DNA of 64,000 nt from the NCBI GenBank assembly GCA_017937095.1, contig JAGBEG010000022.1, positions 62,001 through 126,000 of the forward strand. Reading direction: 5' to 3'. Positions within the stretch are counted from its first letter, which is position 1; each line of letters opens with the position of its first letter. The position numbers and the translations under genes were made by a program. Shown here piece by piece: positions 8,038 to 17,354 of the stretch. The notes under the pieces were generated by a model. The model was not told the DNA's origin. It did not search any database and was given only the letters and a program-made list of their open reading frames with translations. The stretch is from Roseburia sp. (GTDB lineage: Bacteria > Bacillota > Clostridia > Lachnospirales > Lachnospiraceae).

Positions 8038-9600
8038 TTATGCGTTCACATATTCTATGAACCGCATAAATCCCTCGCGTCCTTCCTCCGTGCATTTATA
8101 AACACCGGAGTCTTTCAGTACTTCCATAAATACCAGACCGATTTCCGTCTGCACCATCTCATGCAGCTTCTCCGGTGTGACTTCGCCTTCCAGTCCGCTG
8201 CCTGCGGTAAAGCCGTACTTCGGCAAGAACTCCTCTACCCAGTCCGCGTGCTTGGAGAGCGTCTCGTCCATGCGGATATCTTCTCCGTCGAGGAGTGCCT
8301 GCTCCAGTGCCGCCATCTCATCCTTAAGACGCGCCGGAAGCACTGCAAGTCCCATAACCTCGATCAGACCGATATTCTCCTTCTTGATGTGATGCAGCTT
8401 CGCATGCGGGTGATACACCCCAAGCGGGTGCTCCTCGGTCGTGATATTATTGCGCAGTACAAGATCAAGCTCATACGCATCCCCACGCCGTCTCGCAATC
8501 GGCGTGATCGTATTGTGCGGCTCGCCGTCCGTCTCGGCATAGACAAACGCCGCCTCGTCCGTATAGCCTCTCCATGCCAGAAGAATCTTATCTGCAAGCT
8601 CGATCAGGCGTTCCTTGTCCGCCGCGCTGATGCGGATGACAGACATCGGCCATTTCACGATTCCTGCCTTCACATCGGAAAAGCCCTCGAACGAAATCTC
8701 ACGCTCAATCGGTGCTTTCGCCATTGCGAACTCGTAATGTCCGCCCTGGAAATGGTCGTGGCTTAAGATCGAACCGCCCACGATCGGCAGATCGGCGTTC
8801 GAGCCCACGAAATAATGCGGAAACTGCTGCACGAAATCCAGAAGCTTGCCGAAGGTCGCGCGCTCAATCTTCATCGGCGTATGCTCTGCATTGAAAATGA
8901 TGCAGTGCTCATTGTAGTACACATACGGAGAATACTGGAAGAACCAGTCGCTGTTGTTGATCGTCACCGGGATAATGCGGTGATTCTGCCTCGCCGGGTG
9001 ATTGATGCGCCCTGCATAGCCCTCGTTCTCCTTGCACAAAAGGCACTTCGGATAACCGCTCTGCTTTGCGAGCTTCGCAGCCGCAATCGCCTTCGGGTCC
9101 TTCTCCGGCTTGGAAAGGTTGATCGTGATGTCAAGCGTGCCGAACTCCGTGTCCGCCGTCCACTTGAGATCTTTCTTGATGCGGTATCTTCGGATGTAGT
9201 TGCTGTCACAACTCAGCTTGTAGAAATAATCTGTGGCTGCCTGCTGGCTGTTGTGGTTGTACAGACCACGAAACATCGTAATGACCTCACTTGGTCTTGG
9301 CATCAGGACACTCATAATCTTCGTATCGAACAAATCGCGGTATGTAATCGTATTTTCCGGAATCAGCATCTGCTCCACCGCATAATCAAGCATCTCCGCA
9401 AGGATTCCTTCCAACGCTTCCTCTGCACTCTCCTGTGTCATAGGCGTTCTCTTCTCATATGAGGAAACCACCTCGTCCTCCAGTTCCTCTAAGCCAAACA
9501 GCTCCAACAGGCGGTTGATGGTGTACCGCTTATCCTCCGGCTTTACCAGTCCCGTCACAAGACCATATTCCGTCAATTCCAAAATCCGTTCCTGAATCAT
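8038..9600 (-). CDS. galT: Galactose-1-phosphate uridylyltransferase (class II)
   Basis: The 520-residue enzyme starts MIQERILELTEYGL. The ATG at 9600 has GGAG 6 bases upstream, so the longer reading to 9711 is rejected. The cysteine pair CLLCKENEGYAGRINHPARQNHR and the SHDHFQGG segment mark the Firmicute-type GalT2 family, with catalysis at the histidine of the HDH segment. It exchanges UMP between UDP-glucose and galactose-1-phosphate in the Leloir pathway. It follows galK by 120 bases and ends at a strong terminator, so galK-galT form an operon serving the galactosidases next door. Confidence 0.95.
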   Translation of the reverse strand: MIQERILELTEYGLVTGLVKPEDKRYTINRLLELFGLEELEDEVVSSYEKRTPMTQESAEEALEGILAEMLDYAVEQMLIPENTITYRDLFDTKIMSVLMPRPSEVITMFRGLYNHNSQQAATDYFYKLSCDSNYIRRYRIKKDLKWTADTEFGTLDITINLSKPEKDPKAIAAAKLAKQSGYPKCLLCKENEGYAGRINHPARQNHRIIPVTINNSDWFFQYSPYVYYNEHCIIFNAEHTPMKIERATFGKLLDFVQQFPHYFVGSNADLPIVGGSILSHDHFQGGHYEFAMAKAPIEREISFEGFSDVKAGIVKWPMSVIRISAADKERLIELADKILLAWRGYTDEAAFVYAETDGEPHNTITPIARRRGDAYELDLVLRNNITTEEHPLGVYHPHAKLHHIKKENIGLIEVMGLAVLPARLKDEMAALEQALLDGEDIRMDETLSKHADWVEEFLPKYGFTAGSGLEGEVTPEKLHEMVQTEIGLVFMEVLKDSGVYKCTEEGREGFMRFIEYVNA

Positions 9601-9720
9601 CGCATTCTCCCTCACTTCACGAAATTCTTTCTCTACGCATATTGCTTTGCCTATCGCTTCTCCTATGCCCGGCATCGCCGCTTTCTGTGCCGGCTTTGCT
9701 GCCAGATGCACTCGCCCTTC

Positions 9721-10890
9721 TTACGCAAGCTTTACCGGACCGTCGCCGATCTCTACCACATAGAAATCCGCCGCATAGCCGATCTTCTCCTTATAGGCAG
9801 CGCTGACCTTCTCGATAAAATTATCCACAGCCTCATCCTTTACGATGCTGACTGTGCATCCGCCGAAGCCTGCGCCCGTCATACGGGAACCGATCACGCC
9901 GTCAACCTTCCATGCCTCCTCAACAAGCGTATCAAGCTCGATGCCAGTCACCTCGTAGTCATCCCGCAGAGATACGTGGGAAGCGTTCATCAGCTCACCA
10001 AACAGCGCGATATCGTTGTTCTTTAATGCCTCCACTGCCTTTACGGTTCTCTGGTTCTCATAGACCGCATGTTTTGCACGTCTCCGGCATACCTCGTCCT
10101 TGATCGCATCCTTGTGCTCCTCAAACTGCTCCTCGGTCAGATCGCCGAGCGCATTGATTTCGATGACCTCTTTGATCTGTGCCAATGCGCTCTCGCACTC
10201 GCTGCGTCTCTCATTGTACTTGGAATCGCCGAGACCGCGCTTCTTGTTGCTGCAGGAAATCACAATCTTTGCGTTTTCCAGTTTGATCGGTGCATATTCA
10301 TATTTCAGGGTCGCTGTGTCTAAGAAAATCGCATGACCCGCCTTGCCCATCGCGATTGCAAACTGATCCATGATACCGCAGTTGACGCCGTTGAACTTAT
10401 TCTCGGAATACTGTCCGATCAGTGCGAGATCCTGATTCGTCACCTCAAAGCCGAACATATCGCGCAGAATTGCTCCTGTCAGCACCTCGACAGATGCGGA
10501 AGAGGAAAGTCCCGAGCCGTTCGGGATATTTCCGAACAATACGAGATCCATACCGCAATCCACCTTCATGCCCTTCTCTCCGAACGCCCAGATGACGCCC
10601 TTCGGGTAATTCGTCCAGTCCGCTTCTTTCTCCGGCTTCAAGCCCTCCACAGAAGATTCGATCACGCCAAGCTCCTCGAAATTCATCGAGTAGAAACGAA
10701 GCTTCTTGTCCTCTCTCTTTCTCGCCACGCCGTAGGTACCGATCGTAAGCGCACATGGAAATACGTGTCCGCCGTTGTAATCCGTGTGCTCACCGATCAG
10801 ATTGACACGTCCCGGCGCGAAGTATACGCCGATTTCTCCTTCATCCCCAAATAATTCCCTGAACTTTGCAAGTACTGTCTCCCAGATCAT
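9721..10890 (-). CDS. galK: Galactokinase
   Basis: The 389-residue GHMP kinase starts MIWETVLAKFRELFG. The ATG at 10890 is preceded by AGGAGG with a 6-base gap; earlier in-frame starts lie inside the promoter. The galactokinase signature GRVNLIGEHTDYNGG is near residue 30, the ATP loop GSGLSSSASVEV near 130, and the GHMP C-motif TGAGFGGCTVSIV near 340. It phosphorylates galactose released by GH2, GH42 and GH53 enzymes. A promoter with three phased GTTGCAW repeats lies upstream (10997-11067), pointing to activation by an AraC-type protein. Confidence 0.96.
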   Translation of the reverse strand: MIWETVLAKFRELFGDEGEIGVYFAPGRVNLIGEHTDYNGGHVFPCALTIGTYGVARKREDKKLRFYSMNFEELGVIESSVEGLKPEKEADWTNYPKGVIWAFGEKGMKVDCGMDLVLFGNIPNGSGLSSSASVEVLTGAILRDMFGFEVTNQDLALIGQYSENKFNGVNCGIMDQFAIAMGKAGHAIFLDTATLKYEYAPIKLENAKIVISCSNKKRGLGDSKYNERRSECESALAQIKEVIEINALGDLTEEQFEEHKDAIKDEVCRRRAKHAVYENQRTVKAVEALKNNDIALFGELMNASHVSLRDDYEVTGIELDTLVEEAWKVDGVIGSRMTGAGFGGCTVSIVKDEAVDNFIEKVSAAYKEKIGYAADFYVVEIGDGPVKLA

Positions 10891-10996
10891 CTTCTTCCTC
10901 CTATACATCATTTTTCCAAATTGTAATTTCCGGTTCTCCCATCCGCAGCTTCTGTCCGCCATGCGGATTGCCCGGTCATCGATTCCCTGTAATTCT

Positions 10997-11067
10997 ATTA
11001 TAGCTTGTATCTGCGCCATTGCAACAGGTCTTTCTTAAGTTGCAACAAAGCTTAAAATTCATGCAAC
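10997..11067 (-). promoter_or_regulatory. galK promoter with three 21-bp-phased AraC-type repeats
   Basis: On the minus strand a TATAAT box (11002-10997) lies 16 bases after TTGCAA (11024-11019). GTTGCAA/GTTGCAT heptamers end at 11025, 11046 and 11067, exactly 21 bases apart, with the last overlapping the -35 box. Confidence 0.75.
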
Positions 11068-11080
11068 AATATTACATATA

Positions 11081-12244
11081 CTACTCTGCCTTAAAATCCC
11101 GGATCAACTGCAGCGTCGGCAGTGCGTTTCCATCATAATCGAACAATGCCTGATTCGCCCACTCGTTGCCGCAGGGACCCGGGTCCTCAATGTACTTTAA
11201 TGACGCCGGAGTCGCCCAGCCGGAGCCCTTTACCGGAATCCATGCCGGCTCCCAGTAGAAGAAGCCTCTTCCCTTTCCGCCCTTAATATGGCTGATACGG
11301 TTTAAGAAATCCTCCATAAAGTCATACTGTCCCTGCTTTGTCATCGGGTACTCGATCTTCTCGACAAGCGCCGGTCTTGTCGCATAGCCCTTGCGCTCCT
11401 CATCCGAAAGCTTCTCGTAGTCCTTGTAGTCCTCCATCGTATAGCCCATGGAGACCTCGGCTATGATCAGATCCTTGTCGTAACGCTCTGCAATGTCATT
11501 CATATTGTCATTCAGCATCTGAAGCGAGCCATGCCAGAACGGATAATAGGAAAGTCCGATGATCTCGAAGTCCTCGCCCCGCTTAGTGAAATTGTCGAAC
11601 CACTCGCGGTAGAGCGCGTTGTTGCCGCCGTTATCCAGATGAATCATCACCGGAATCTTTTCCAGTTCCCTGCATTTTTCGTTGACGCCGTTTATCACAC
11701 CCAGAATACGTCTTTCGTCCGCCTTGCGCACCGCGCGGATTCCCGCATTTACAAAACGGGCGATATTATCATAATTCGGCACCTTTCCTTCCGGCCAGAG
11801 CAGACCGTTTGACAGCTCATTTCCGACCTGCACCATCGTGATGTTGACGCCGCTTTCTAAAAATCGGTTCATCGTATCCAGTGTAAAATCATAGACCGCC
11901 TTCTCAAGCTCCTCCACACCGTAAGATGCCCATGCCTTCGGCTTGAACTGCTTGCCGGGGTCCGCCCAGAAATCGCTGTAATGAAAATTAAGGAGCACGC
12001 CGAATCCGGCATCCGTTACCCTCTTTGCGATCTCAAGCGAGGTCTTAAGGTCATTCTCTCCCGCGCCGTAGGACTCGCCGCTTTCGGACCACGGATCGTT
12101 CCATAAGCGGATGCGGATGGTATCCACATCGTATTTCTTCATAATGGCGAGAATATCCGCCTCTTTTCCCTCGTCATAATATTTTGCCCCGCACCGCTCC
12201 AGCTCAAGCAGCGTGGATAAATCCATTCCTTTTACAAAATTCAT
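11081..12244 (-). CDS. GH53 endo-beta-1,4-galactanase (arabinogalactan endo-galactosidase)
   Basis: The 387-residue protein begins MNFVKGMDLSTLLELERCGA without a signal peptide, so it seems cytosolic. The GH53 marks are IRIRLWNDPW near residue 47, the acid/base in VQVGNELSNGLLWP near 140, and the nucleophile in IIAEVSMGYT near 255. It cuts beta-1,4-galactan or galacto-oligosaccharides. A cytosolic form suggests it trims imported oligosaccharides. It lies between galK and the GH2 galactosidase gene on the same strand, so all four are probably regulated together. Secreted GH53 enzymes are the more usual form. Confidence 0.93.
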   Translation of the reverse strand: MNFVKGMDLSTLLELERCGAKYYDEGKEADILAIMKKYDVDTIRIRLWNDPWSESGESYGAGENDLKTSLEIAKRVTDAGFGVLLNFHYSDFWADPGKQFKPKAWASYGVEELEKAVYDFTLDTMNRFLESGVNITMVQVGNELSNGLLWPEGKVPNYDNIARFVNAGIRAVRKADERRILGVINGVNEKCRELEKIPVMIHLDNGGNNALYREWFDNFTKRGEDFEIIGLSYYPFWHGSLQMLNDNMNDIAERYDKDLIIAEVSMGYTMEDYKDYEKLSDEERKGYATRPALVEKIEYPMTKQGQYDFMEDFLNRISHIKGGKGRGFFYWEPAWIPVKGSGWATPASLKYIEDPGPCGNEWANQALFDYDGNALPTLQLIRDFKAE

Positions 12245-12301
12245 AATTTCCCTCCTTCTGTATCAAAACTATATCTGTATCATTTTTGCTGCGTCGCCGC
12301 C

Positions 12302-12367
12302 TGACCATGCTGCCATCCGACCGCCCTGCTCATCTGACTGCGCTGCCATCCGACCGCTCCGCTTGAT
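12302..12367. repeat. 33-bp tandem duplication between GH2 and GH53 genes
   Basis: Units 12302-12334 and 12335-12367 share the core CTGCCATCCGACCGC and differ at several other positions. They fill most of the short spacer; no other signal is seen there. Confidence 0.75.
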
Positions 12368-12387
12368 TGATGCCCCCGCACCGTCGC

Positions 12388-15300
12388 TTAGATTCCACGG
12401 AACTTAAATGTAAACTCTAACGGCTTTGTGACGTCGATATGATACTCCGGGTGTACCAGCGACCCCCAACTGTCGTCGCCGCCTACGCCCATCTGCATAA
12501 GTGCCACGCGCACGACCGTGTAGTGTACCTGCGGCAGTTCATAGGCATGCATTGCATTTTCCAGCTCATGCGGTGTGTAAGGCAGTGCGCTAAACGACAG
12601 GTTATCTCCCGTAAAGAGCATTCCTCTTCCGCGCTCGTCGGTGACCTTCGCATACCGGACGCCGACCTTATTTCCGCACTCCTGCGGCACAAGGTACTCT
12701 GCCATATTGTCTGCGACACGGTTTCTATAAATGCCAAGCTTTGCCCCGCGCATTCTGTCCGCGTATGTCTCCTGCGGTCCAAGCCCGTACCACTCAAGTC
12801 TGTCGTAATCGGCATTCAGTTTAAAAAGCATTCCAAACTCCGGCATATCGCCGAGCTCTTTCACCGGATCGTAGAAGAGCTTTGTCTCCACCGTTCCGTC
12901 ACAAAGCACCGTATACGTCACCTCGCATTTGCTCTGCGGTGTGGTCGGCAGGCAATAGACATATGTAATTGAAACGGCATTTTCCCGCTCCACGACCACC
13001 GGAGGCTGATAATCAAATAATCCCGTGCTGCTCATTCCCGCATAAAGGCTCGCAATCTTCCACTGCGCCATCCTTCCCTGCATACGGTTTCCGCAGTCGT
13101 TATCGATCGGCGCACGCCAGAAATTCGGCATCGGAATTTTCTCGATCAGCTCCCTGCCCTGATAACGGTACGATACCAGACCGCAGCTATTGTAGGAAAA
13201 CAGGACCTCAAAATCCTCGCCCTTCACGCCGAGATTACACTTTCCGTGAATCACGCGAAACGCTGCATTTCCTCCGGCTGCGCACTGTCCGGCTGATTCC
13301 GTCAGAGTGTCCGGCTTTCGCCATCCGGCTGCGCCTTCCGCCGCCCGGCTTGCCGCTTCCTTTCTGACCGGATATACCTTCTGCCCGAACGCGACCTCAT
13401 GTCCGGCTTTCGCCCAGAGCATATCTTCCTTTAAGACAAATGATACCGTAAGCGCATATTCCGCGCCCGCGCCGCCTGCATTATCCGGATAGGAAAGCAG
13501 CTCGCTGCCGAAACCGCATTCGCGCAGCGAAAACGTCTTTTCCGAAAGGGGCGGCACTGCAAGAGACAGCTTCTTTTTCTCAACACAGATGCCGTTTTTC
13601 TGCAGCATCAGGACGCCGTCATAAATTTCCGTATTCACAAAAAGGTTCTTGTTGCGCACCGTAAAGCTGTCCTCTGCAAACAGGACGCTGATATTCTGGT
13701 AATTGAATTTTACCTCCTGCATCTTCGGAGACGGCGCACGGTCCTTCGCGTAGCAGATTCCGTTTCCGCTGAAATTATAGTCCGTCGGGCGCTCCATAAA
13801 ATCTCCGCCATACGCCTGAAACCTGCTGCCGTAACGATCCTTCGCCGAGATAGACTGATCGATATAGTCCCAGATAAATCCGCCCTGATAACGCGGCTCA
13901 CTGTCAGTAAGATCTGTATACTTGTGCATTGCCCCGCAGGAATTTCCCATCGCATGAGTATATTCACAGCAGATAAACGGCTTTTCCTTCTGCTCATCGA
14001 GATTCTTTAAAATACGCTCGACGGACGGGTACATCTGGCTTTCCATATCGCTGCTGCCGTTATAGCGTCTGTCGTTGTAGACGCCCTCATAATGCACGAG
14101 ACGGTCCGCATCAAGCTCACGGAACTTCTCGGACATATGGTAAATCACGCTGCCGCCGTAAGCCTCGTTGCCGCACGACCAGATCAGGATTGCCGGATGG
14201 TTCTTATCCCGCTGATAGCAGGAATTGACGCGGTCTAACATCCGCGCTTCCCACTTTTGATTATCTCCCGGCACTACCGACTCCGGCCCGGCGCTTTTTC
14301 TGAAAATCGCCGCATCCCATGTTCCATGGGATTCCAGATTATTTTCCGCAATCATGTAAATTCCGTACCGGTCGCAAAGCTCATAGAGCCCGACGCTGTT
14401 CGGGTAATGGCTGGTACGGATGGCATTGATGTTATTCCGCTTCATCGTCACAATATCCAGAAGCGTTTCATCCAGGCTCACAACGCGTCCGCTCAGCGAA
14501 CTGAACTCGTGGCGGTTCACGCCCTTAAATACAATGCGTTTTCCGTTCAGGCACATCAGCCCGTCCTTCATCTCAAAGCGGCGGAAGCCGATCTTCTGGG
14601 AAATCACCTCGGAAAGCTCCCCCGCCTCATCCAAAACCTCTATGCGAAGTTCATACAGATACGGCTCCTCTGCGCTCCAGAGCTTCGGCGCTTCGATCGG
14701 ATAGGCGACATGAAGCGTTTCCCGAAGCGTCTCTTCCTTTTCCAGCACGACGCTGCCCGCAGGCTCTCCGTAGCGGCTGTCTGCGTCATCCAGACGACCG
14801 GACGCCAGTAAACGAAGTCTGACGCTTCCTGCGCCCCATGCCTGACACGTAAGATCAAGCTGCGCTTTTTCTAAATCCGCCTCCACGAGCGGGCGCACCT
14901 TCATATCCCAGATGTGCGTCTTAGGCACGGCATACAGATACACGCTGCGGAACAGACCGGAAAAACGGTAGAAATCCTGATCCTCACACCAGCTTCCAAT
15001 CGTCCACTTAAATACCTGCACCGCCAGCTTGTTCTCTCCATCCTTAAGATACGGCGTCAGTTCAAAGTCCGACGGCGTAAAGGAATCCTCGCTGTAACCG
15101 ATATACTGACCGTTGAGCCAGACCACAAGTCCGCTCTCCGCTCCCTGAAACGAGACAAATACGCGCTCCCCCGCAAAGCGCTCCGGCAATGTGAAATATT
15201 TCACATAGCTTGCCACCGGATTGAACTCCTCCGGCATCTCCTCCGTCCAGATTTCCTCTCTGCCATCCCACGGGTATTGGGTGTTGGCATACTGCGGACT

Positions 15301-15648
15301 GTCGTAGCCCTCCATCTGAATATGCGCCGGCACACGGATATCCGCCCAGTTCCTGCAATCGCACGTGTCCTTCTCAAACCCCGGTATCGTCTGTTCATAA
15401 TTCTTCGCATAGTGGAACTTCCACGTTCCATCTAAAAACAGCCGGAAGCTGCTCTTCTTCCCCAACGGGTCGAACGCAAGCGACGCACCGCAGGCGCCGT
15501 CCCTCACCGCAGAGATATCACGCACCGCCCCATAGGTGTCCGCCGCCTCTTCCCAGCTTCTGTAGCACACATGATCGGAATGCGCCGCCATGCGGTTCTC
15601 CATAAAAAACTCCGGATCACGTAATTTCTTCACATCAAATTCCTTCAT
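12388..15648 (-). CDS. GH2 beta-galactosidase (LacZ type)
   Basis: The 1086-residue protein starts MKEFDVKKLRDPEFF. The ATG at 15648 follows GGGGG by 7 bases; an upstream reading to 15753 runs through a hairpin region. It shows the LacZ order: sugar-binding domain (WKFHYAKNYEQ onward), immunoglobulin-like domain, barrel with acid/base glutamate in IWSCGNEAYGG and nucleophile in FICCEYTHAMGN, and a C-terminal domain 5 (Bgal_small_N; KCEVTYTVLCDG). Length is close to E. coli LacZ (1024). No signal peptide is present, so it acts in the cytosol on lactose or galacto-oligosaccharides. The AraC gene immediately upstream is its likely regulator. Confidence 0.95.
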   Translation of the reverse strand: MKEFDVKKLRDPEFFMENRMAAHSDHVCYRSWEEAADTYGAVRDISAVRDGACGASLAFDPLGKKSSFRLFLDGTWKFHYAKNYEQTIPGFEKDTCDCRNWADIRVPAHIQMEGYDSPQYANTQYPWDGREEIWTEEMPEEFNPVASYVKYFTLPERFAGERVFVSFQGAESGLVVWLNGQYIGYSEDSFTPSDFELTPYLKDGENKLAVQVFKWTIGSWCEDQDFYRFSGLFRSVYLYAVPKTHIWDMKVRPLVEADLEKAQLDLTCQAWGAGSVRLRLLASGRLDDADSRYGEPAGSVVLEKEETLRETLHVAYPIEAPKLWSAEEPYLYELRIEVLDEAGELSEVISQKIGFRRFEMKDGLMCLNGKRIVFKGVNRHEFSSLSGRVVSLDETLLDIVTMKRNNINAIRTSHYPNSVGLYELCDRYGIYMIAENNLESHGTWDAAIFRKSAGPESVVPGDNQKWEARMLDRVNSCYQRDKNHPAILIWSCGNEAYGGSVIYHMSEKFRELDADRLVHYEGVYNDRRYNGSSDMESQMYPSVERILKNLDEQKEKPFICCEYTHAMGNSCGAMHKYTDLTDSEPRYQGGFIWDYIDQSISAKDRYGSRFQAYGGDFMERPTDYNFSGNGICYAKDRAPSPKMQEVKFNYQNISVLFAEDSFTVRNKNLFVNTEIYDGVLMLQKNGICVEKKKLSLAVPPLSEKTFSLRECGFGSELLSYPDNAGGAGAEYALTVSFVLKEDMLWAKAGHEVAFGQKVYPVRKEAASRAAEGAAGWRKPDTLTESAGQCAAGGNAAFRVIHGKCNLGVKGEDFEVLFSYNSCGLVSYRYQGRELIEKIPMPNFWRAPIDNDCGNRMQGRMAQWKIASLYAGMSSTGLFDYQPPVVVERENAVSITYVYCLPTTPQSKCEVTYTVLCDGTVETKLFYDPVKELGDMPEFGMLFKLNADYDRLEWYGLGPQETYADRMRGAKLGIYRNRVADNMAEYLVPQECGNKVGVRYAKVTDERGRGMLFTGDNLSFSALPYTPHELENAMHAYELPQVHYTVVRVALMQMGVGGDDSWGSLVHPEYHIDVTKPLEFTFKFRGI

Positions 15649-15743
15649 GACCTTACCCCCATATATTTCTCTTAGATGCCGCTTTATTTTTTTCGTTAAC
15701 TTCGATGCCGCCTCGCGGCTCACAGCTCGCTTCGCTCCCTGTG

Positions 15744-15762
15744 CAGGTTGCAAAGCAACCTG
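15744..15762. promoter_or_regulatory. Palindrome upstream of the GH2 gene
   Basis: CAGGTTGC and GCAACCTG form an 8-bp inverted repeat. Each arm contains the GTTGC core of the galK repeats, so it may be an AraC-type site, or a hairpin in the 5' leader. Confidence 0.35.
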
Positions 15763-15783
15763 TATCTAAGTTACATTTTAACA

Positions 15784-15832
15784 AAAAAATGCGTGTTTTG
15801 TGCTTATATTTCTGCACAAAACACGCATTTTC
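15784..15832 (-). terminator. Terminator after the AraC gene
   Basis: On the minus strand AAAATGCGTGTTTTGTGC pairs perfectly with its complement around a 10-base loop and runs into seven U residues. Confidence 0.9.
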
Positions 15833-15902
15833 AATCGCATTTGTCCGGAACTAAGTGTTCTTCGCACACGCTCGCGCATTTGCTTTCACTTATACGTGAA
15901 GA

Positions 15903-16856
15903 CTACCATCCCTTCCGTGCAGATATGTTATAGTTCAGAAGCTTTCTCTCATAGTTTTCCGGATTTATCTTCCACTGATAAGGCGATGTATTAAGGAATT
16001 TCTTAAAATTGCGGTTAAAGGTCGAAGTCGTTGCAAACCCGACCTTCTGCGCAACAATGTCCATCGAATCGTTTGTCTTTTTCAAGAGATCGCATGCGCT
16101 CTGGATTCGCACCAGATTAATATAATCCACCGGAGACATATTCATGCTCGCCTCAAAAATCCGGCGAAAATGCGTCTCACTCATATGGCAGACCTGCGCC
16201 AGTTCCTCCACACGAATCAGGTGCACATATTCCGCGCGCACATAATCAAGCGCTGCCGCGATCTGCGTGATGCCTCCGTTCTTGCGAAGCTCGGCATTCT
16301 GTTTGTCAGCTATGACGCCGTCCTGCTCATTCAGCCGGATCAGCTCAATGACAAGCGCCAGAAGCAGTCCCCGGACACTGTCGGTATGATGGGCGGGGAG
16401 CGAACGCATCTCCTCCATAATCAGCTTCACCAGAAGCGACAGATTGCGGTGTTCCCACTCATGTACAAAGAGCGCGCGTCTTCCGACCTTCTCTAAATAT
16501 TCCCTCTGCAAAAGCTCATCTTTCGGATACATCTCGGCAAGAATCTGCACGGGATCAAAAAACAGATATTCCCAAAAGCTGGGGCCGTCCTTTATATTGC
16601 TGATTGTCACATGCGGATAATTGCTCGGTATAATGCTCATCATGGCAGGCTGGTAAGGGACATGCTCTTCGTCCAAAACCAGCTCCCCCGTGCCGTTCCT
16701 GCACACTCCGATTTCCATCAGGTTATGGAAATGAAGACTGAACTCATCATGACCGTAATCTCTTATCCAGCTATCCCCCAGAAGCGCCAGTACATATTCA
16801 TTTTGCGGTATCTCGTAAAAACGGAGTTCGATGGTGTCTTTCTTCTTTTTCCCCAT
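15903..16856 (-). CDS. AraC-family regulator of the galactoside genes
   Basis: The 317-residue protein starts MGKKKKDTIELRFYEI (AGGGG 8 bases before the ATG at 16856). The N-terminal two thirds look like a cupin-type sugar-binding domain (ETGICRNGTGEL-like region LMEIGVCRNGTGEL). Residues about 215-310 hold two helix-turn-helices, with IRVEELAQVCHMSETHFRRIF and VGFATTSTFNRNFKKF. Such proteins usually activate sugar-use genes when the inducer binds. The GH2, GH53, galK and galT genes follow on the same strand, and GTTGCA repeats precede galK. It ends in its own terminator, so downstream genes need their own promoters. Confidence 0.92.
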   Translation of the reverse strand: MGKKKKDTIELRFYEIPQNEYVLALLGDSWIRDYGHDEFSLHFHNLMEIGVCRNGTGELVLDEEHVPYQPAMMSIIPSNYPHVTISNIKDGPSFWEYLFFDPVQILAEMYPKDELLQREYLEKVGRRALFVHEWEHRNLSLLVKLIMEEMRSLPAHHTDSVRGLLLALVIELIRLNEQDGVIADKQNAELRKNGGITQIAAALDYVRAEYVHLIRVEELAQVCHMSETHFRRIFEASMNMSPVDYINLVRIQSACDLLKKTNDSMDIVAQKVGFATTSTFNRNFKKFLNTSPYQWKINPENYERKLLNYNISARKGW

Positions 16857-17082
16857 GTCAGTTACCCCTTTTTCACATTCTCTGTTATGCCTTCTCTCAG
16901 CCCTCCGGCATTTACTCGCGGAACCAAGTGCCAGCTCGCCTGGCACTTGCGCACCCGAGCGGTGCCGTTTACGGCTATCTACCTCTCCGCGAGGTGTGCA
17001 TCCTGCCCGGCAGGGCTTTTTGCTCTATAGGAGTCATCACTTTCACACTTCACAGCAACACGGTATTTCCTATAGAGTAAAA
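16857..17082. other. Gene-free spacer with hairpins
   Basis: It contains a perfect hairpin at 16925-16949 (CAAGTGCCAG/CTGGCACTTG) and an inverted pair CTCTATAGGA/TCCTATAGAG at about 17023-17077. No coding signal is seen. The promoter of the AraC gene is probably here. Confidence 0.5.
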
Positions 17083-17129
17083 AATAATTGCGAAACCTAA
17101 GATGTTTCCGTATAAGTTTCGCAATTATC
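17083..17129 (-). terminator. Terminator after the zinc-ribbon gene
   Basis: On the minus strand ATAATTGCGAAAC pairs with GTTTCGCAATTAT and is followed by a U-run. It closes the ABC transporter operon. Confidence 0.88.
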
Positions 17130-17135
17130 AACGTT

Positions 17136-17354
17136 TTAATCGAAATCAAATTTTGTAATTCTCTCGTGCATTGCCTTATAGCGGAAACGGATCATTTCGT
17201 TTTTCTCCAATACATCCTCCTCGGTTCCGCGGTACTGGCAACGGATACAACTGTAAATACCCGTCTCTTTGTTATAAAACATATCGATGTCAAGATCTCT
17301 TAAAAAGCAGGACGGGCATCTGTAATTTAATTTGCCTTTGCCAAGTTGAGCCAT
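17136..17354 (-). CDS. Small zinc-ribbon protein
   Basis: The 72-residue protein has two cysteine pairs, CPSC (residues 13-16) and CIRC (35-38), in the order of a zinc ribbon, followed by an acidic helix. The ATG at 17354 lies inside the end of the preceding 616-aa gene, giving a 28-base overlap. AAGGAGG stands 10 bases upstream, so coupled translation is likely. No function is known to me. Its place as the last gene of a sugar operon suggests a role linked to the 616-aa protein, or simply co-expression. Confidence 0.75.
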   Translation of the reverse strand: MAQLGKGKLNYRCPSCFLRDLDIDMFYNKETGIYSCIRCQYRGTEEDVLEKNEMIRFRYKAMHERITKFDFD

